Positions 26,858 through 34,400 of a stretch of 64,000 nucleotides of DNA are shown here, one piece after another (position 1 is the stretch's first letter; every line of letters starts with the position of its first letter). A program made the position numbers and the translations under genes. This DNA is from UBA6952 sp045562575 (GTDB taxonomy: Bacteria; Chloroflexota; Dehalococcoidia; Lucifugimonadales; UBA6952). The notes beneath the pieces were generated by a model, which was not told where the DNA came from, searched no databases, and saw only the letters and a program-made list of their open reading frames with translations. The DNA lies in the NCBI GenBank assembly GCA_045562575.1, contig JBJKVQ010000018.1:1-64000 (forward strand), given 5' to 3'.

Positions 26858-26945
26858 TATTCAGGGTAAAGCTAGATGATTCCTTATTTCATATTATCAT
26901 CTTAGCTTATTTCTCGTTTGTAAAAAAAAGGGAAATCGGAGTTTT

Positions 26946-27021
26946 GCCCGAGTGGCGCAATGGCAGCGCAGCCGATTTGTAATCGGCAGGTTAGTGGGTT
27001 CGAGTCCCCTCTCGGGCTCCA
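26946..27021 (+). tRNA. tRNA-Thr (anticodon TGT)
   Basis: Acceptor stem GCCCGAG (26946-26952) pairs with CTCGGGC (27011-27017); the anticodon stem GCCGA/TCGGC encloses loop TTTGTAA, giving anticodon TGT. The T arm GTGGGTTCGAGTCCCC is normal, and CCA is encoded (27019-27021). First of three tRNAs before tuf. Confidence 0.97.
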
Positions 27022-27087
27022 CATAGTGAATTGATGATGTGCCTTAGTGAGATTGTAGGTAATAATAGGATGGACCTAATTTAACAG

Positions 27088-27175
27088 GGACGGGTGGGTG
27101 AGTGGTTAATACCACCAGACTGTAAATCTGGCGCCCGGAAGGGCTACGCAGGTTCGAATCCTGCCCCGTCCACCA
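27088..27175 (+). tRNA. tRNA-Tyr (anticodon GTA)
   Basis: Acceptor stem GGACGGG (27088-27094) pairs with CCCGTCC (27165-27171). The anticodon loop CTGTAAA within CCAGA/TCTGG gives GTA. The long variable arm (about 27132-27150) is typical of bacterial tRNA-Tyr, and CCA is encoded. Confidence 0.97.
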
Positions 27176-27193
27176 TAAAGTGGAAAAGGGGTT

Positions 27194-27268
27194 GCCCACA
27201 TAGCTCAGTGGTAGAGCACGTTCTTGGTAAGAACGAGGTCATCGGTTCAAGTCCGATTGTGGGCTCCA
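27194..27268 (+). tRNA. tRNA-Thr (anticodon GGT)
   Basis: Acceptor stem GCCCACA (27194-27200) pairs with TGTGGGC (27258-27264). Anticodon stem CGTTC/GAACG encloses TTGGTAA, giving GGT. CCA encoded at 27266-27268. The Thr-Tyr-Thr-tuf order resembles the E. coli thrU-tyrU-glyT-thrT-tufB cluster without the glycine tRNA. Confidence 0.97.
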
Positions 27269-27319
27269 TATAATAAAATAGAAAATGTTTATTTAGAAAT
27301 AATGTAGGAGGATTTTAGA

Positions 27320-28507
27320 GTGGCTAAAGAAAAATTTGAAAGAAATAAGCCTCATCTTAATGTAGGTACTATTGGTCACGTTGACCATGGTAAAACAACA
27401 TTAACTGCAGCTATTACAAGTGTATTAGCAAAACATAGCGACGGAACAGCATTTAGAGCATTTGATACAATCGATAATGCTCCTGAAGAGCGAGCTCGTG
27501 GTGTAACGATAGCTATTTCGCATATCGAATATGAAACAGAGTCTAGACACTATGCTCACGTTGATTGTCCTGGGCACGCTGACTATATCAAAAACATGAT
27601 TACCGGTGCAGCTCAAATGGATGGAGGAATCCTTGTAGTTAGTGCTCCAGATGGTCCTATGCCTCAAACTAGAGAGCATATTCTTTTAGCTAGACAGGTA
27701 GAAGTTCCAAAAATTGTTGTAGCATTGAATAAGTGCGATGTTATGGATGATGAAGAATTATTAGAATTAGTTGAATTAGAAGTTAGAGAACTTCTTACCA
27801 GTTATGGTTTTCCTGGAGATGATATTCCAGTAGTAAGAGTTTCTGCGTTAACCGCTTTGGATGGAGATGCTGATGCTGAACAAGGAATTCTTAATTTGAT
27901 GCAGGCTGTTGATGACTACATTGACGTACCTGAACGACCTAAAGATCAACCGTTCCTAATGCCTGTAGAAGACGTATTTGGTATTAAGGGTAGAGGTACT
28001 GTAGTTACTGGTAGAGTTGAACGAGGATTAGTTCATCCAAGTGATGAAATTGAAATTGTTGGTGTTGAAGACACAAAGAAAACTGTTGTAACTGGTGTTG
28101 AAATGTTTCATAAATTATTAGATGAAGCTGAACCTGGTGATGCTGTGGGGTGTCTACTAAGAGGTGTCGATCGTGAAGATGTTGTTAGAGGTCAAGTACT
28201 GGCAGCTCCAGGATCAATACAACCAAAAACTGAATTTAACAGCGAGGTATATATTCTTAGTAAAGACGAAGGAGGTAGACATACACCTTTCTTTACTGGT
28301 TATAAACCTCAATTTTACATTAGAACTACAGATGTTACTGGGGAACTAAACCTACCAGATGGTATGGAAATGGTTATGCCTGGTGATAATGTGAAAATGA
28401 GAATTAAACTTATTTATCCAATTGCTATGGAACCAGGCTTACGTTTTGCTATACGAGAAGGTGGCCGTACTGTAGGATCTGGAGTAATAACAGATATCAT
28501 AGGATAG
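27320..28507 (+). CDS. tuf: Translation elongation factor Tu
   Basis: GTPase that brings aminoacyl-tRNA to the ribosome. The 395-residue protein has G1 GHVDHGKT (19-26), the switch I region ERARGVTI, G3 DCPGHADY, G4 NKCD and the usual second and third beta-barrel domains ending in GRTVGSGVI. GTG start with AGGAGG (27306-27311) eight bases upstream. Switch I is compact (DGTAFRAFDTIDNAPEE), within the range for EF-Tu. Fourth gene of the tRNA-tuf-secE-rpl operon. Confidence 0.98.
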   Translation: MAKEKFERNKPHLNVGTIGHVDHGKTTLTAAITSVLAKHSDGTAFRAFDTIDNAPEERARGVTIAISHIEYETESRHYAHVDCPGHADYIKNMITGAAQMDGGILVVSAPDGPMPQTREHILLARQVEVPKIVVALNKCDVMDDEELLELVELEVRELLTSYGFPGDDIPVVRVSALTALDGDADAEQGILNLMQAVDDYIDVPERPKDQPFLMPVEDVFGIKGRGTVVTGRVERGLVHPSDEIEIVGVEDTKKTVVTGVEMFHKLLDEAEPGDAVGCLLRGVDREDVVRGQVLAAPGSIQPKTEFNSEVYILSKDEGGRHTPFFTGYKPQFYIRTTDVTGELNLPDGMEMVMPGDNVKMRIKLIYPIAMEPGLRFAIREGGRTVGSGVITDIIG

Positions 28508-28514
28508 GTAAATC

Positions 28515-28685
28515 ATGGCTAAAAAAGGTGGAGAAGCACGTACTCTAATAACTTTAGGTTGTACTGAGTGTCGTGATAGGACATATTCAACTTCAAAAAA
28601 TAGAAGAAATGATCCAAATAGGATTGAGATGAGAAAGTATTGTCCTCGCTGTCGATCCCATCAATTGTATCGAGAGGCTAGATAG
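28515..28685 (+). CDS. rpmG: 50S ribosomal protein L33
   Basis: A 56-residue zinc-ribbon ribosomal protein, read directly from an ATG at 28515. The zinc ligands are Cys16/Cys19 (GCTECRDR) and Cys43/Cys46 (YCPRCRSH), so this is the zinc-binding form. The TSKNRRNDPNRIEMRKYCP core is typical. It lies seven bases after tuf and two bases before secE, the usual bacterial position. Confidence 0.95.
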   Translation: MAKKGGEARTLITLGCTECRDRTYSTSKNRRNDPNRIEMRKYCPRCRSHQLYREAR

Positions 28686-28687
28686 AA

Positions 28688-28933
28688 GTGGCAAAAAATG
28701 CTGTAAAAAGTGCTATTAGAAACTCTCCAACAAAATCGAGAGGTCCCAGATTTGGGGTATTCAGTTTTTTTGGAGAAGTATTTGGTGAGATGAAAAAAGT
28801 TACTTGGCCATCACGCGAAGAAACAACTCGCCTTACTATACTAGTACTTGCTGTATCTATTGCAATTGGTGCAATGTTAGGAGTACTCGATTTACTTTTC
28901 ACTACTGTTTCAGATGAAGTTCTTTTTACGTAG
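28688..28933 (+). CDS. secE: Preprotein translocase subunit SecE
   Basis: Single-span clamp subunit of the SecYEG channel, 81 residues. The conserved amphipathic helix EVFGEMKKVTWPSREET precedes one membrane segment (about residues 52-72). GTG start at 28688, two bases after rpmG. An N-terminal basic stretch of about 25 residues is poorly conserved. Position before nusG is standard; the tRNA-Trp often found here is missing. Confidence 0.93.
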   Translation: MAKNAVKSAIRNSPTKSRGPRFGVFSFFGEVFGEMKKVTWPSREETTRLTILVLAVSIAIGAMLGVLDLLFTTVSDEVLFT

Positions 28934-28958
28934 TAATTATTAAAAGATAGAATAATAA

Positions 28959-29549
28959 ATGAACGATATAACAGACAATCAAATAGAAGAATCTACCGAA
29001 GTTGATGATGGTCGAAGATGGTATTTTGTCCATACGTATTCTGGTCAAGAAGAACGTGTTAAGCGCAACTTAGAACAACGTATCGAAACTATGGATGTGG
29101 AAAACAAGATATTTCAAGTTCTTGTTCCAACTGAAGAAGTTGTTGAAATTCGTGAAGGTAAAAAAATACCAAAAAGATTACGTTTATATCCCGGTTATAT
29201 AATGGTTAATATGGCATTAGATGATGATGCATGGTTTGTTGTTCGTAACACTCCTGGTGTAACAGGGTTTATTTCTTCTGAAGATTCAGATCAAAACCGA
29301 CCGAAACCTGTACCATTAGAAAAATGGGAAGTAGATAAAATTCTTGACATGATTGAATCAAAAACTCCTACAACAAGATTTGGTATAGCTAAAGGGGAAT
29401 CAGTCAGAATTACTGTAGGACCTTTTGCTGATTTTATAGGAGTTGTTGATGTTATAGATATGGATAAAGGGAAACTAAATGTTTTAGTTTCATTCTTTGG
29501 TCGAGAAACCCCTGTAGAATTAGATTTTCTACAGGTCGAAAAATTGTAG
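28959..29549 (+). CDS. nusG: Transcription termination/antitermination factor NusG
   Basis: RNA polymerase-binding factor that couples transcription to translation and modulates pausing. The 196-residue protein begins with RWYFVHTYSGQEERVKRNLEQR (NGN domain, cited in part), has PGYIMVNMALDDDAWFVVRN, and ends in a KOW domain (GESVRITVGPFADFIGVV). Length is close to the standard 175-200 with a short acidic N-terminal extension. Confidence 0.96.
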   Translation: MNDITDNQIEESTEVDDGRRWYFVHTYSGQEERVKRNLEQRIETMDVENKIFQVLVPTEEVVEIREGKKIPKRLRLYPGYIMVNMALDDDAWFVVRNTPGVTGFISSEDSDQNRPKPVPLEKWEVDKILDMIESKTPTTRFGIAKGESVRITVGPFADFIGVVDVIDMDKGKLNVLVSFFGRETPVELDFLQVEKL

Positions 29550-29576
29550 TATAGATTTAATAAATAGGATTATAAA

Positions 29577-30002
29577 ATGGCACAAAAAATATTAGCTTTA
29601 ATTAATTTGCAATTACCTGCAGGTCAGGCAACTCCAGCACCACCAGTTGGACCAGCTTTAGGTCAACATGGTGTCAATATTATGGCATTTGTGAAGGAAT
29701 ATAATGCTAAAACTGCTTCTCAAGGTGGAACTATTATTCCAGCACAAATTACAGTTTATGAAGATAGATCCTTTAGTTTCATTACTAAGACTCCACCTGC
29801 TTCTGAACTTTTGAGAAAAGCTGCTAAAGTAACTAAAGGTAGTGCTTCCCCAAGAACTGATAAAGTTGCATCTCTATCTAGATCTGCAATAAAAGAGATA
29901 GCCGAAAGCAAAATGGCAGATTTAAATGCTGCTGATATTGAAGCAGCAATGAAAATAGTGGAAGGATCCGCTAGAAGTATGGGAATTGAGGTTCGTGAAT
30001 AA
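29577..30002 (+). CDS. rplK: 50S ribosomal protein L11
   Basis: A 141-residue ribosomal stalk-base protein binding 23S rRNA and contacting EF-G. The INLQLPAGQATPAPPVGPAL start and the NIMAFVKEYN and SFSFITKTPPASELL blocks are diagnostic; the length is exactly typical. It precedes rplA by two bases; these two genes are commonly autoregulated by L1. Confidence 0.97.
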   Translation: MAQKILALINLQLPAGQATPAPPVGPALGQHGVNIMAFVKEYNAKTASQGGTIIPAQITVYEDRSFSFITKTPPASELLRKAAKVTKGSASPRTDKVASLSRSAIKEIAESKMADLNAADIEAAMKIVEGSARSMGIEVRE

Positions 30003-30004
30003 TT

Positions 30005-30715
30005 ATGGCAAAACAAAGTAAAAGATATACAACAGCCCAATCTACAATTGATATTGAAAAACTTTACAATATCGAAGAAGCAGTAGGTCTTGTTAAATCA
30101 AGTGCTACAGCTAAGTTTGATGAGACTGTAGAATTGCATGTCAAAACAAATGCTGACACTAGACATGCCGAACAACTAGTACGTGGAGTGGTTTTATTAC
30201 CTCATGGCTTAGGGAAAATTGTGAAAGTATTAGTTTTTGCACAAGCCGATGGAGCTATTTCGGCAAAAGATGCTGGTGCTGACTTTGTAGGTGCAGATGA
30301 TCTTATTGAAAATATTGAAAAGGGTTGGTTAGACTTTGATACAGTTATATCAACACCTGAAATGATGGGTAAAGTAGGCAAGTTAGGTAGAATATTAGGT
30401 CGTAAAGGGCTTATGCCTAACCCAAGAACTGGGACAGTTGTACAATCTCAAGATATAGCTAGAGCTGTAGATGAAGCAAAAAAAGGTAGAGTAGAAGTAA
30501 AAATGGATAGAACTGCTGTTATACATGTGGCTTTTGGTAAAGCTAGTTTTGAAGAATCTAAGTTAGTTGATAACTTAAACTCAGTTATGGATATGATAAG
30601 TCGTTCACGACCTTCTGCAGTTAAAGGGCAGTTTTTGAAGTCAGCATACCTTACTAGTACTATGGGACCAAGTATTGCTCTTGATGTAACAGATTTATCT
30701 GCTGTTAGGGAGTAA
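30005..30715 (+). CDS. rplA: 50S ribosomal protein L1
   Basis: A 236-residue rRNA-binding protein of the L1 stalk, also a translational repressor of its own operon in many bacteria. Seen: SATAKFDETVELHVK, the RGVVLLPHGLGK block, GRILGRKGLMPNPRTGTV and KGQFLKSAYLTSTMGPS. Two bases separate it from rplK. The 162-base gap after it holds the L10 leader. Confidence 0.97.
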   Translation: MAKQSKRYTTAQSTIDIEKLYNIEEAVGLVKSSATAKFDETVELHVKTNADTRHAEQLVRGVVLLPHGLGKIVKVLVFAQADGAISAKDAGADFVGADDLIENIEKGWLDFDTVISTPEMMGKVGKLGRILGRKGLMPNPRTGTVVQSQDIARAVDEAKKGRVEVKMDRTAVIHVAFGKASFEESKLVDNLNSVMDMISRSRPSAVKGQFLKSAYLTSTMGPSIALDVTDLSAVRE

Positions 30716-30772
30716 TCTAGACTTATTTAATTTAACAGTATATACTGATCTTGTTTTAAAAATTTAATAAAT

Positions 30773-30867
30773 GCCAAAGACAGTGAGTGCTTTCTAAGCT
30801 TAATTTCTCACCGAGGTTAAATGTAAGTTCATTTGTCTGTGGCTATTTGGTTACAGACTTTTTTTTT
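30773..30867 (+). promoter_or_regulatory. Ribosomal protein L10 leader with attenuator
   Basis: The L10-binding fold is recognisable: GCCAAAGACA (30773-30782) pairs with TGTCTGTGGC (30834-30843) at nine of ten positions, with CAGTGAGTGC and CTCACCGAGG between them. The right arm overlaps a competing terminator hairpin, 30835-30843 with 30850-30858, followed by nine Ts (30859-30867). Excess L10 (or L10-L12) should favour one structure and tune rplJ-rplL expression. Confidence 0.88.
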
Positions 30868-30877
30868 GAGGTGATTT

Positions 30878-31411
30878 ATGCCAACAGTTAAAAAAATAGA
30901 TACGGTTGAAAAACTAACTGAAGATTTTAAAACCAGTAACGTAGCAATATCTACAAAAGTTACAGGCCTATCAGTTAATCAACTAACTTCACTTCGTGCT
31001 CATTTGAGAACAAATGGTTTGAGTTACAAAGTGATTAAGAATACCTTAGCAAATATAGCGGCAGAAAATGCCGGAAAACCAGAATTTAAGGAATTATTAG
31101 ATGGCCCAACTGGATTAGTTATAGGAGATGGGGATCCGATTGAATCCTTAAAACTTTTGGTTTCATTTGTTAAAAGTAATGATATAGATTTATCTGTTTT
31201 TGCTATTGCAATGGACGGACAAACTTATGATTCTTCTCATGTTAATACACTAGTAAAGTTACCATCTCGTATTGAATTATTATCTAAACTTGTAGGTATG
31301 TTAGCGTCTCAACCGCAGCGCTTAGTAACTGCACTAGCTGGACCTTCAACATCGATCGTTACAATTTTATCAAACGTCTTGAAACAAAAACAAATAGAAG
31401 AAAATAATTAA
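30878..31411 (+). CDS. rplJ: 50S ribosomal protein L10
   Basis: Stalk protein that anchors L7/L12 dimers to the ribosome; 177 residues, typical length. N-terminal rRNA-binding domain with SLRAHLRTNGLSYKVIKNTL, then GPTGLVIGDGDP, and a C-terminal helix (VTILSNVLKQKQ) for L12. GAGGTG ribosome site just before the ATG. It follows the L10 leader and precedes rplL by 25 bases. Confidence 0.96.
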   Translation: MPTVKKIDTVEKLTEDFKTSNVAISTKVTGLSVNQLTSLRAHLRTNGLSYKVIKNTLANIAAENAGKPEFKELLDGPTGLVIGDGDPIESLKLLVSFVKSNDIDLSVFAIAMDGQTYDSSHVNTLVKLPSRIELLSKLVGMLASQPQRLVTALAGPSTSIVTILSNVLKQKQIEENN

Positions 31412-31436
31412 TTAGATTAACAATCGGAGGAAAAAA

Positions 31437-31820
31437 ATGACTAAAGAAGAAATATTAGAAAGTATTAAAGGACTAACTGTTTTAGAGTTGTCAGATCTAG
31501 TCAAAGCTCTTGAAGAAGAGTTTGGTGTTTCTGCTGCTCCTGTTGCTGTTGCTGCTGCACCAGTTGCTGCTGGAGACGATACTTCCGCTGGAGATGGTGG
31601 AGGAGAAAGCACTAGCTTTAAAGTAAGTATTACAGAAATTGGCGATCAGAAAATCAATGTAATCAAGGCGGTAAGAGAAGTTACCACCTTGGGTTTGAAA
31701 GAAGCAAAAGATTTAGTTGAATCCGCACCTGCTGCTATTAAGGAAGATGCAAGTAAAGACGAAGCTGATGACATCAAAGCTAAGCTCGAAGAAGCTGGAG
31801 CAACAGTAACTGTAGAATAA
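31437..31820 (+). CDS. rplL: 50S ribosomal protein L7/L12
   Basis: Multi-copy stalk protein that recruits translation GTPases; 127 residues. N-terminal dimerisation helix with LELSDLVKALEEEFGVSAA, a long alanine/glycine hinge (AAPVAVAAAPVAAGDDTSAG), and the C-terminal domain with INVIKAVREVTTLGLKEAKD. Strong GGAGG site (31426-31430). No terminator is evident before the next gene. Confidence 0.97.
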   Translation: MTKEEILESIKGLTVLELSDLVKALEEEFGVSAAPVAVAAAPVAAGDDTSAGDGGGESTSFKVSITEIGDQKINVIKAVREVTTLGLKEAKDLVESAPAAIKEDASKDEADDIKAKLEEAGATVTVE

Positions 31821-31845
31821 CAACTAAATTATATTAAGGTCTATT

Positions 31846-33264
31846 ATGGAACCTAAATGGATGGTGTTTATAATAGTATCCTTTGGAATGTTTGCTACTA
31901 CTTTAGAAGGAACTATTGTTTTAGTTGTGTATCCTGTTATTTCTGATTTTTTTAACACAAATGCATCTACTGCTGCATGGATTGGAATAGGGTACTTTCT
32001 CACATCTTGTAGTTTACTTATGACAATGGGATGGCTTTGTGATTTGTGGGGTGGTAAAAGAGTTTATATTTACGGGACTATTATTTTTACCGTAACATTA
32101 TTTTTAATTTCTTTTTCTCAAAATATTTATCACATTGTACTTCTAAGAAGTCTACAGGGAATTGGCGCTGCTATGGTTATATCAAGTAGCACAGCACTGA
32201 TTGCTTCTCATTTTTCTAGAGAAGAACGAGGTAAAGTGTTTGGTTTGTCAGGAGCTGTTGTTGGACTTGGATTAGGATTAGGACCGCTCATAGGTGGATT
32301 ATTAATTGATTTTATAGACTGGAAAGCAGTTTTTTATACACGCGTGCCCCTATCAATTATATGCCTTCTTTTATCAGTAAAAATTATTGATCAAAATATT
32401 ACAAAAAAAGAAATCAAGCTTGATTTATTAGGTTCTTTATATTTATTTATATTGTTGGGTAGCTTACTGTTTGTAATAAGTCAGATTAATATATTAGGAT
32501 ATTTGTCACCGCTAATAATAGTTAGTTTGATATTATTTCTTATATTTACACCCATATTTATTTATCAAGAAACTCATTCCGAATTCCCTGTTGTTCAAAT
32601 AAATATGTTCAAAAATCCAACATTTTTAGTTTCAATTGTTACTTTATTATTAATATATCAATCTTGGAATACTATTGGATATATTACTCCTTTTGTAACT
32701 ACATATGGAATGGGGTATAGTATTGTTTTTTCTGGCTTCTTATTAAGTATCTTTTCATTAGTCCGAGTTGCAGTAGCACCTGTAGCTGGATGGTTAACTG
32801 ATATTATTGGATCTAAAATCTTAATTTTCCTAAGTGTAGTATTATTGATTATTAGTTTAATTTTATTATCATTTGCCACAATGTATGGTGAATCCTTGGA
32901 AATAGGTTTGGTTTTAGCATTAGCTAGTATTGCATTTGCCCTTTTTGATCCCGCTAACAATACTGCTGTGGTTAACTCTGTACCACAAGATCGTATGGGT
33001 ATGGCTGCTGCTTCTATTGCTACTGCTCGACAGACAGGTTTAGCTATAGGTATAGCTTTTTCTAGTGGTGTTTTTGGATCTAGATTAGCTCATTATAATG
33101 AATCTTCTATTCAAAATGCTCAGGTTGAAAATATAAATTCTGATTTTGTATTATTAGCAGCTAATGACACTATAATGCTAAGTGCCGCTGTATGCGCTTT
33201 AACACTCTTTGTATTTATATTTTGGATAAAAGGGAGTCTATCAAATATTTTTCACTCTTCTTAA
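31846..33264 (+). CDS. MFS drug transporter, 14-helix (DHA2/EmrB-QacA) type
   Basis: A 472-residue inner-membrane transporter with about 14 hydrophobic segments. Motif A-like GWLCDLWGGKRVYI after helix 2, motif C-like SGAVVGLGLGLGPLIGGLL in helix 5 and the DWKAVFYTRVPLSI stretch after helix 6 are typical of proton-driven drug exporters of the DHA2 family. It begins 25 bases after rplL with only a weak AAGG site and no terminator in between, so it may be read through from the ribosomal operon. Its 3' end overlaps the convergent sodX by 24 bases. Substrate unknown. Confidence 0.88.
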   Translation: MEPKWMVFIIVSFGMFATTLEGTIVLVVYPVISDFFNTNASTAAWIGIGYFLTSCSLLMTMGWLCDLWGGKRVYIYGTIIFTVTLFLISFSQNIYHIVLLRSLQGIGAAMVISSSTALIASHFSREERGKVFGLSGAVVGLGLGLGPLIGGLLIDFIDWKAVFYTRVPLSIICLLLSVKIIDQNITKKEIKLDLLGSLYLFILLGSLLFVISQINILGYLSPLIIVSLILFLIFTPIFIYQETHSEFPVVQINMFKNPTFLVSIVTLLLIYQSWNTIGYITPFVTTYGMGYSIVFSGFLLSIFSLVRVAVAPVAGWLTDIIGSKILIFLSVVLLIISLILLSFATMYGESLEIGLVLALASIAFALFDPANNTAVVNSVPQDRMGMAAASIATARQTGLAIGIAFSSGVFGSRLAHYNESSIQNAQVENINSDFVLLAANDTIMLSAAVCALTLFVFIFWIKGSLSNIFHSS

Positions 33265-33675
33265 AGGCCATAATTTCGAAATAACCTTATATTTTATCCA
33301 GTCAACATTTACCGGCCCAAAGTTTTTGCTGTCATAACTATCTTTCATATTGTCTCCGAGTACAAAGAATTGATTTTGATCATTGTACCATTTAGATGCA
33401 CTCAATTTTTTAATATCAACATTATGTGTCATATGTTTTTCCCCATCAATTATAATTTGTGAATCAGTAAATTCAATGAATTCCGATGGTAATCCTATAA
33501 TCCTCTTTATATATAACTTTTTAGGATTTGATGGAAGGTTAAAACAAATCAAATTGTTTCTAGATAGTTTCAAAGAATATTTTGCCAGTACTATATCATT
33601 AGTATTTAGACAAGGTGACATACTTTGTCCATCTATTTTAAGTATTTTGAATTGTAAATATTTGTAAATATTCAA
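33241..33675 (-). CDS. sodX: S26-family peptidase, probable nickel superoxide dismutase maturation protease
   Basis: A 144-residue signal-peptidase-like serine protease. The catalytic serine lies in DGQSMSPCL (Ser18) and the lysine in KLYIKRIIG (Lys57); the FVLGDNMKDSYDSKNFGPV block near the C-terminus completes the family signature. It has no N-terminal membrane helix, unlike a secretory signal peptidase. It is divergent from sodN, 138 bases apart, and SodX-type peptidases are known to remove the SodN propeptide; context makes this the likely role. TTG start at 33675 without a clear ribosome site. Confidence 0.85.
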   Translation of the reverse strand: MNIYKYLQFKILKIDGQSMSPCLNTNDIVLAKYSLKLSRNNLICFNLPSNPKKLYIKRIIGLPSEFIEFTDSQIIIDGEKHMTHNVDIKKLSASKWYNDQNQFFVLGDNMKDSYDSKNFGPVNVDWIKYKVISKLWPLRRVKNI

Positions 33676-33744
33676 GATAAAATTAACTTTTTTTCAATTC
33701 CTTAGCAATATGAATAATATTCAATAAATTGGTTTTTTGACAAG

Positions 33745-33773
33745 TTGATTAACCATCAGAGTTAGGGTAATCT
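33745..33773 (+). promoter_or_regulatory. Predicted sodN promoter with overlapping inverted repeat
   Basis: TTGATT (33745-33750), 17-base spacer, TAATCT (33768-33773). An inverted repeat, GATTAACC (33747-33754) and GGGTAATC (33765-33772), with arms matching at seven of eight positions and ten bases between, covers the -35/-10 region like an operator. Another TTGACA lies at 33737-33742 without a well-spaced -10. Confidence 0.45.
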
Positions 33774-33813
33774 AGTTATATATTTACTTTATCTCATTAT
33801 TTTAGGAGTGTGA

Positions 33814-34308
33814 ATGTTGATTTCTAAGAAGTTAATAGAATTTACAAAAATAGAAACTGCTTTTGCTCATTGTGACGTACCATGTGGAATATATGATCCA
33901 CATTTGGCGCAAGTTGCAGCTTTGACTACTATGCGAATGATACAATTAATTGGATCTGCAGAAGTGCCATCTACTGATTCAGACAGAACAAATTATGTTT
34001 CGCAATTAAGTAGGTATGTTTCAACCAAAGAAGAACATGCCGAATTATGCAAAAAAGAGATTCGTATCCTTTGGGCTGATTATTTTAGACCTGAACATAT
34101 AGAAAAATATCCCGAATTACACGATACAGTATTTAATGCACTGAAAACGGCATCAAAGGTCAGACAGACTAATGATTCCCAGGCTCCACAAGATTTACTA
34201 AATGCTGTGAATCAAATAGCCACTATCTTTTGGGCTACCAAGGATGTTGAAACCTCAGTACAACCTTCCAGACAAGCAGTTGGTGGAGAGTTAGTACTAC
34301 CTGCATAA
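33814..34308 (+). CDS. sodN: Nickel-containing superoxide dismutase precursor
   Basis: Converts superoxide to hydrogen peroxide and oxygen using a single nickel ion. The 164-residue precursor has an 18-residue propeptide ending TAFA, then the nickel hook HCDVPCGIYDP, in which His19, Cys20, Cys24 and Tyr27 correspond to mature His1, Cys2, Cys6 and Tyr9. The rest is the expected four-helix bundle (AALTTMRMIQLIGSAE, STKEEHAELCKKEIRILWADYF). Cleavage before His19 is required to free the N-terminal amine that binds nickel. Adjacent divergent sodX supplies the probable protease. Ribosome site AGGAG. A terminator follows. Confidence 0.96.
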   Translation: MLISKKLIEFTKIETAFAHCDVPCGIYDPHLAQVAALTTMRMIQLIGSAEVPSTDSDRTNYVSQLSRYVSTKEEHAELCKKEIRILWADYFRPEHIEKYPELHDTVFNALKTASKVRQTNDSQAPQDLLNAVNQIATIFWATKDVETSVQPSRQAVGGELVLPA

Positions 34309-34332
34309 AAAAGAAATCAATATAATTAAACC

Positions 34333-34371
34333 AAAAACTGGCTATCAGATACTTTTGTGGCCAGTTTTTGT
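34333..34371 (+). terminator. Terminator after sodN
   Basis: Ten-base perfect stem AAAAACTGGC (34333-34342) with GCCAGTTTTT (34360-34369), a 17-base loop, and a T-rich tail. It can work in both directions given the A-run at the left, but only sodN points into it. Confidence 0.75.
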
Positions 34372-34400
34372 TTTGGATAATAATTTAGTTGGAGGTTAAT

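Noticed and set aside
26868..26908. Hairpin after the tRNA-operon promoter as a radA terminator
   Set aside because: The arms are imperfect, no T run follows, and it lies downstream of the promoter that serves the tRNAs.
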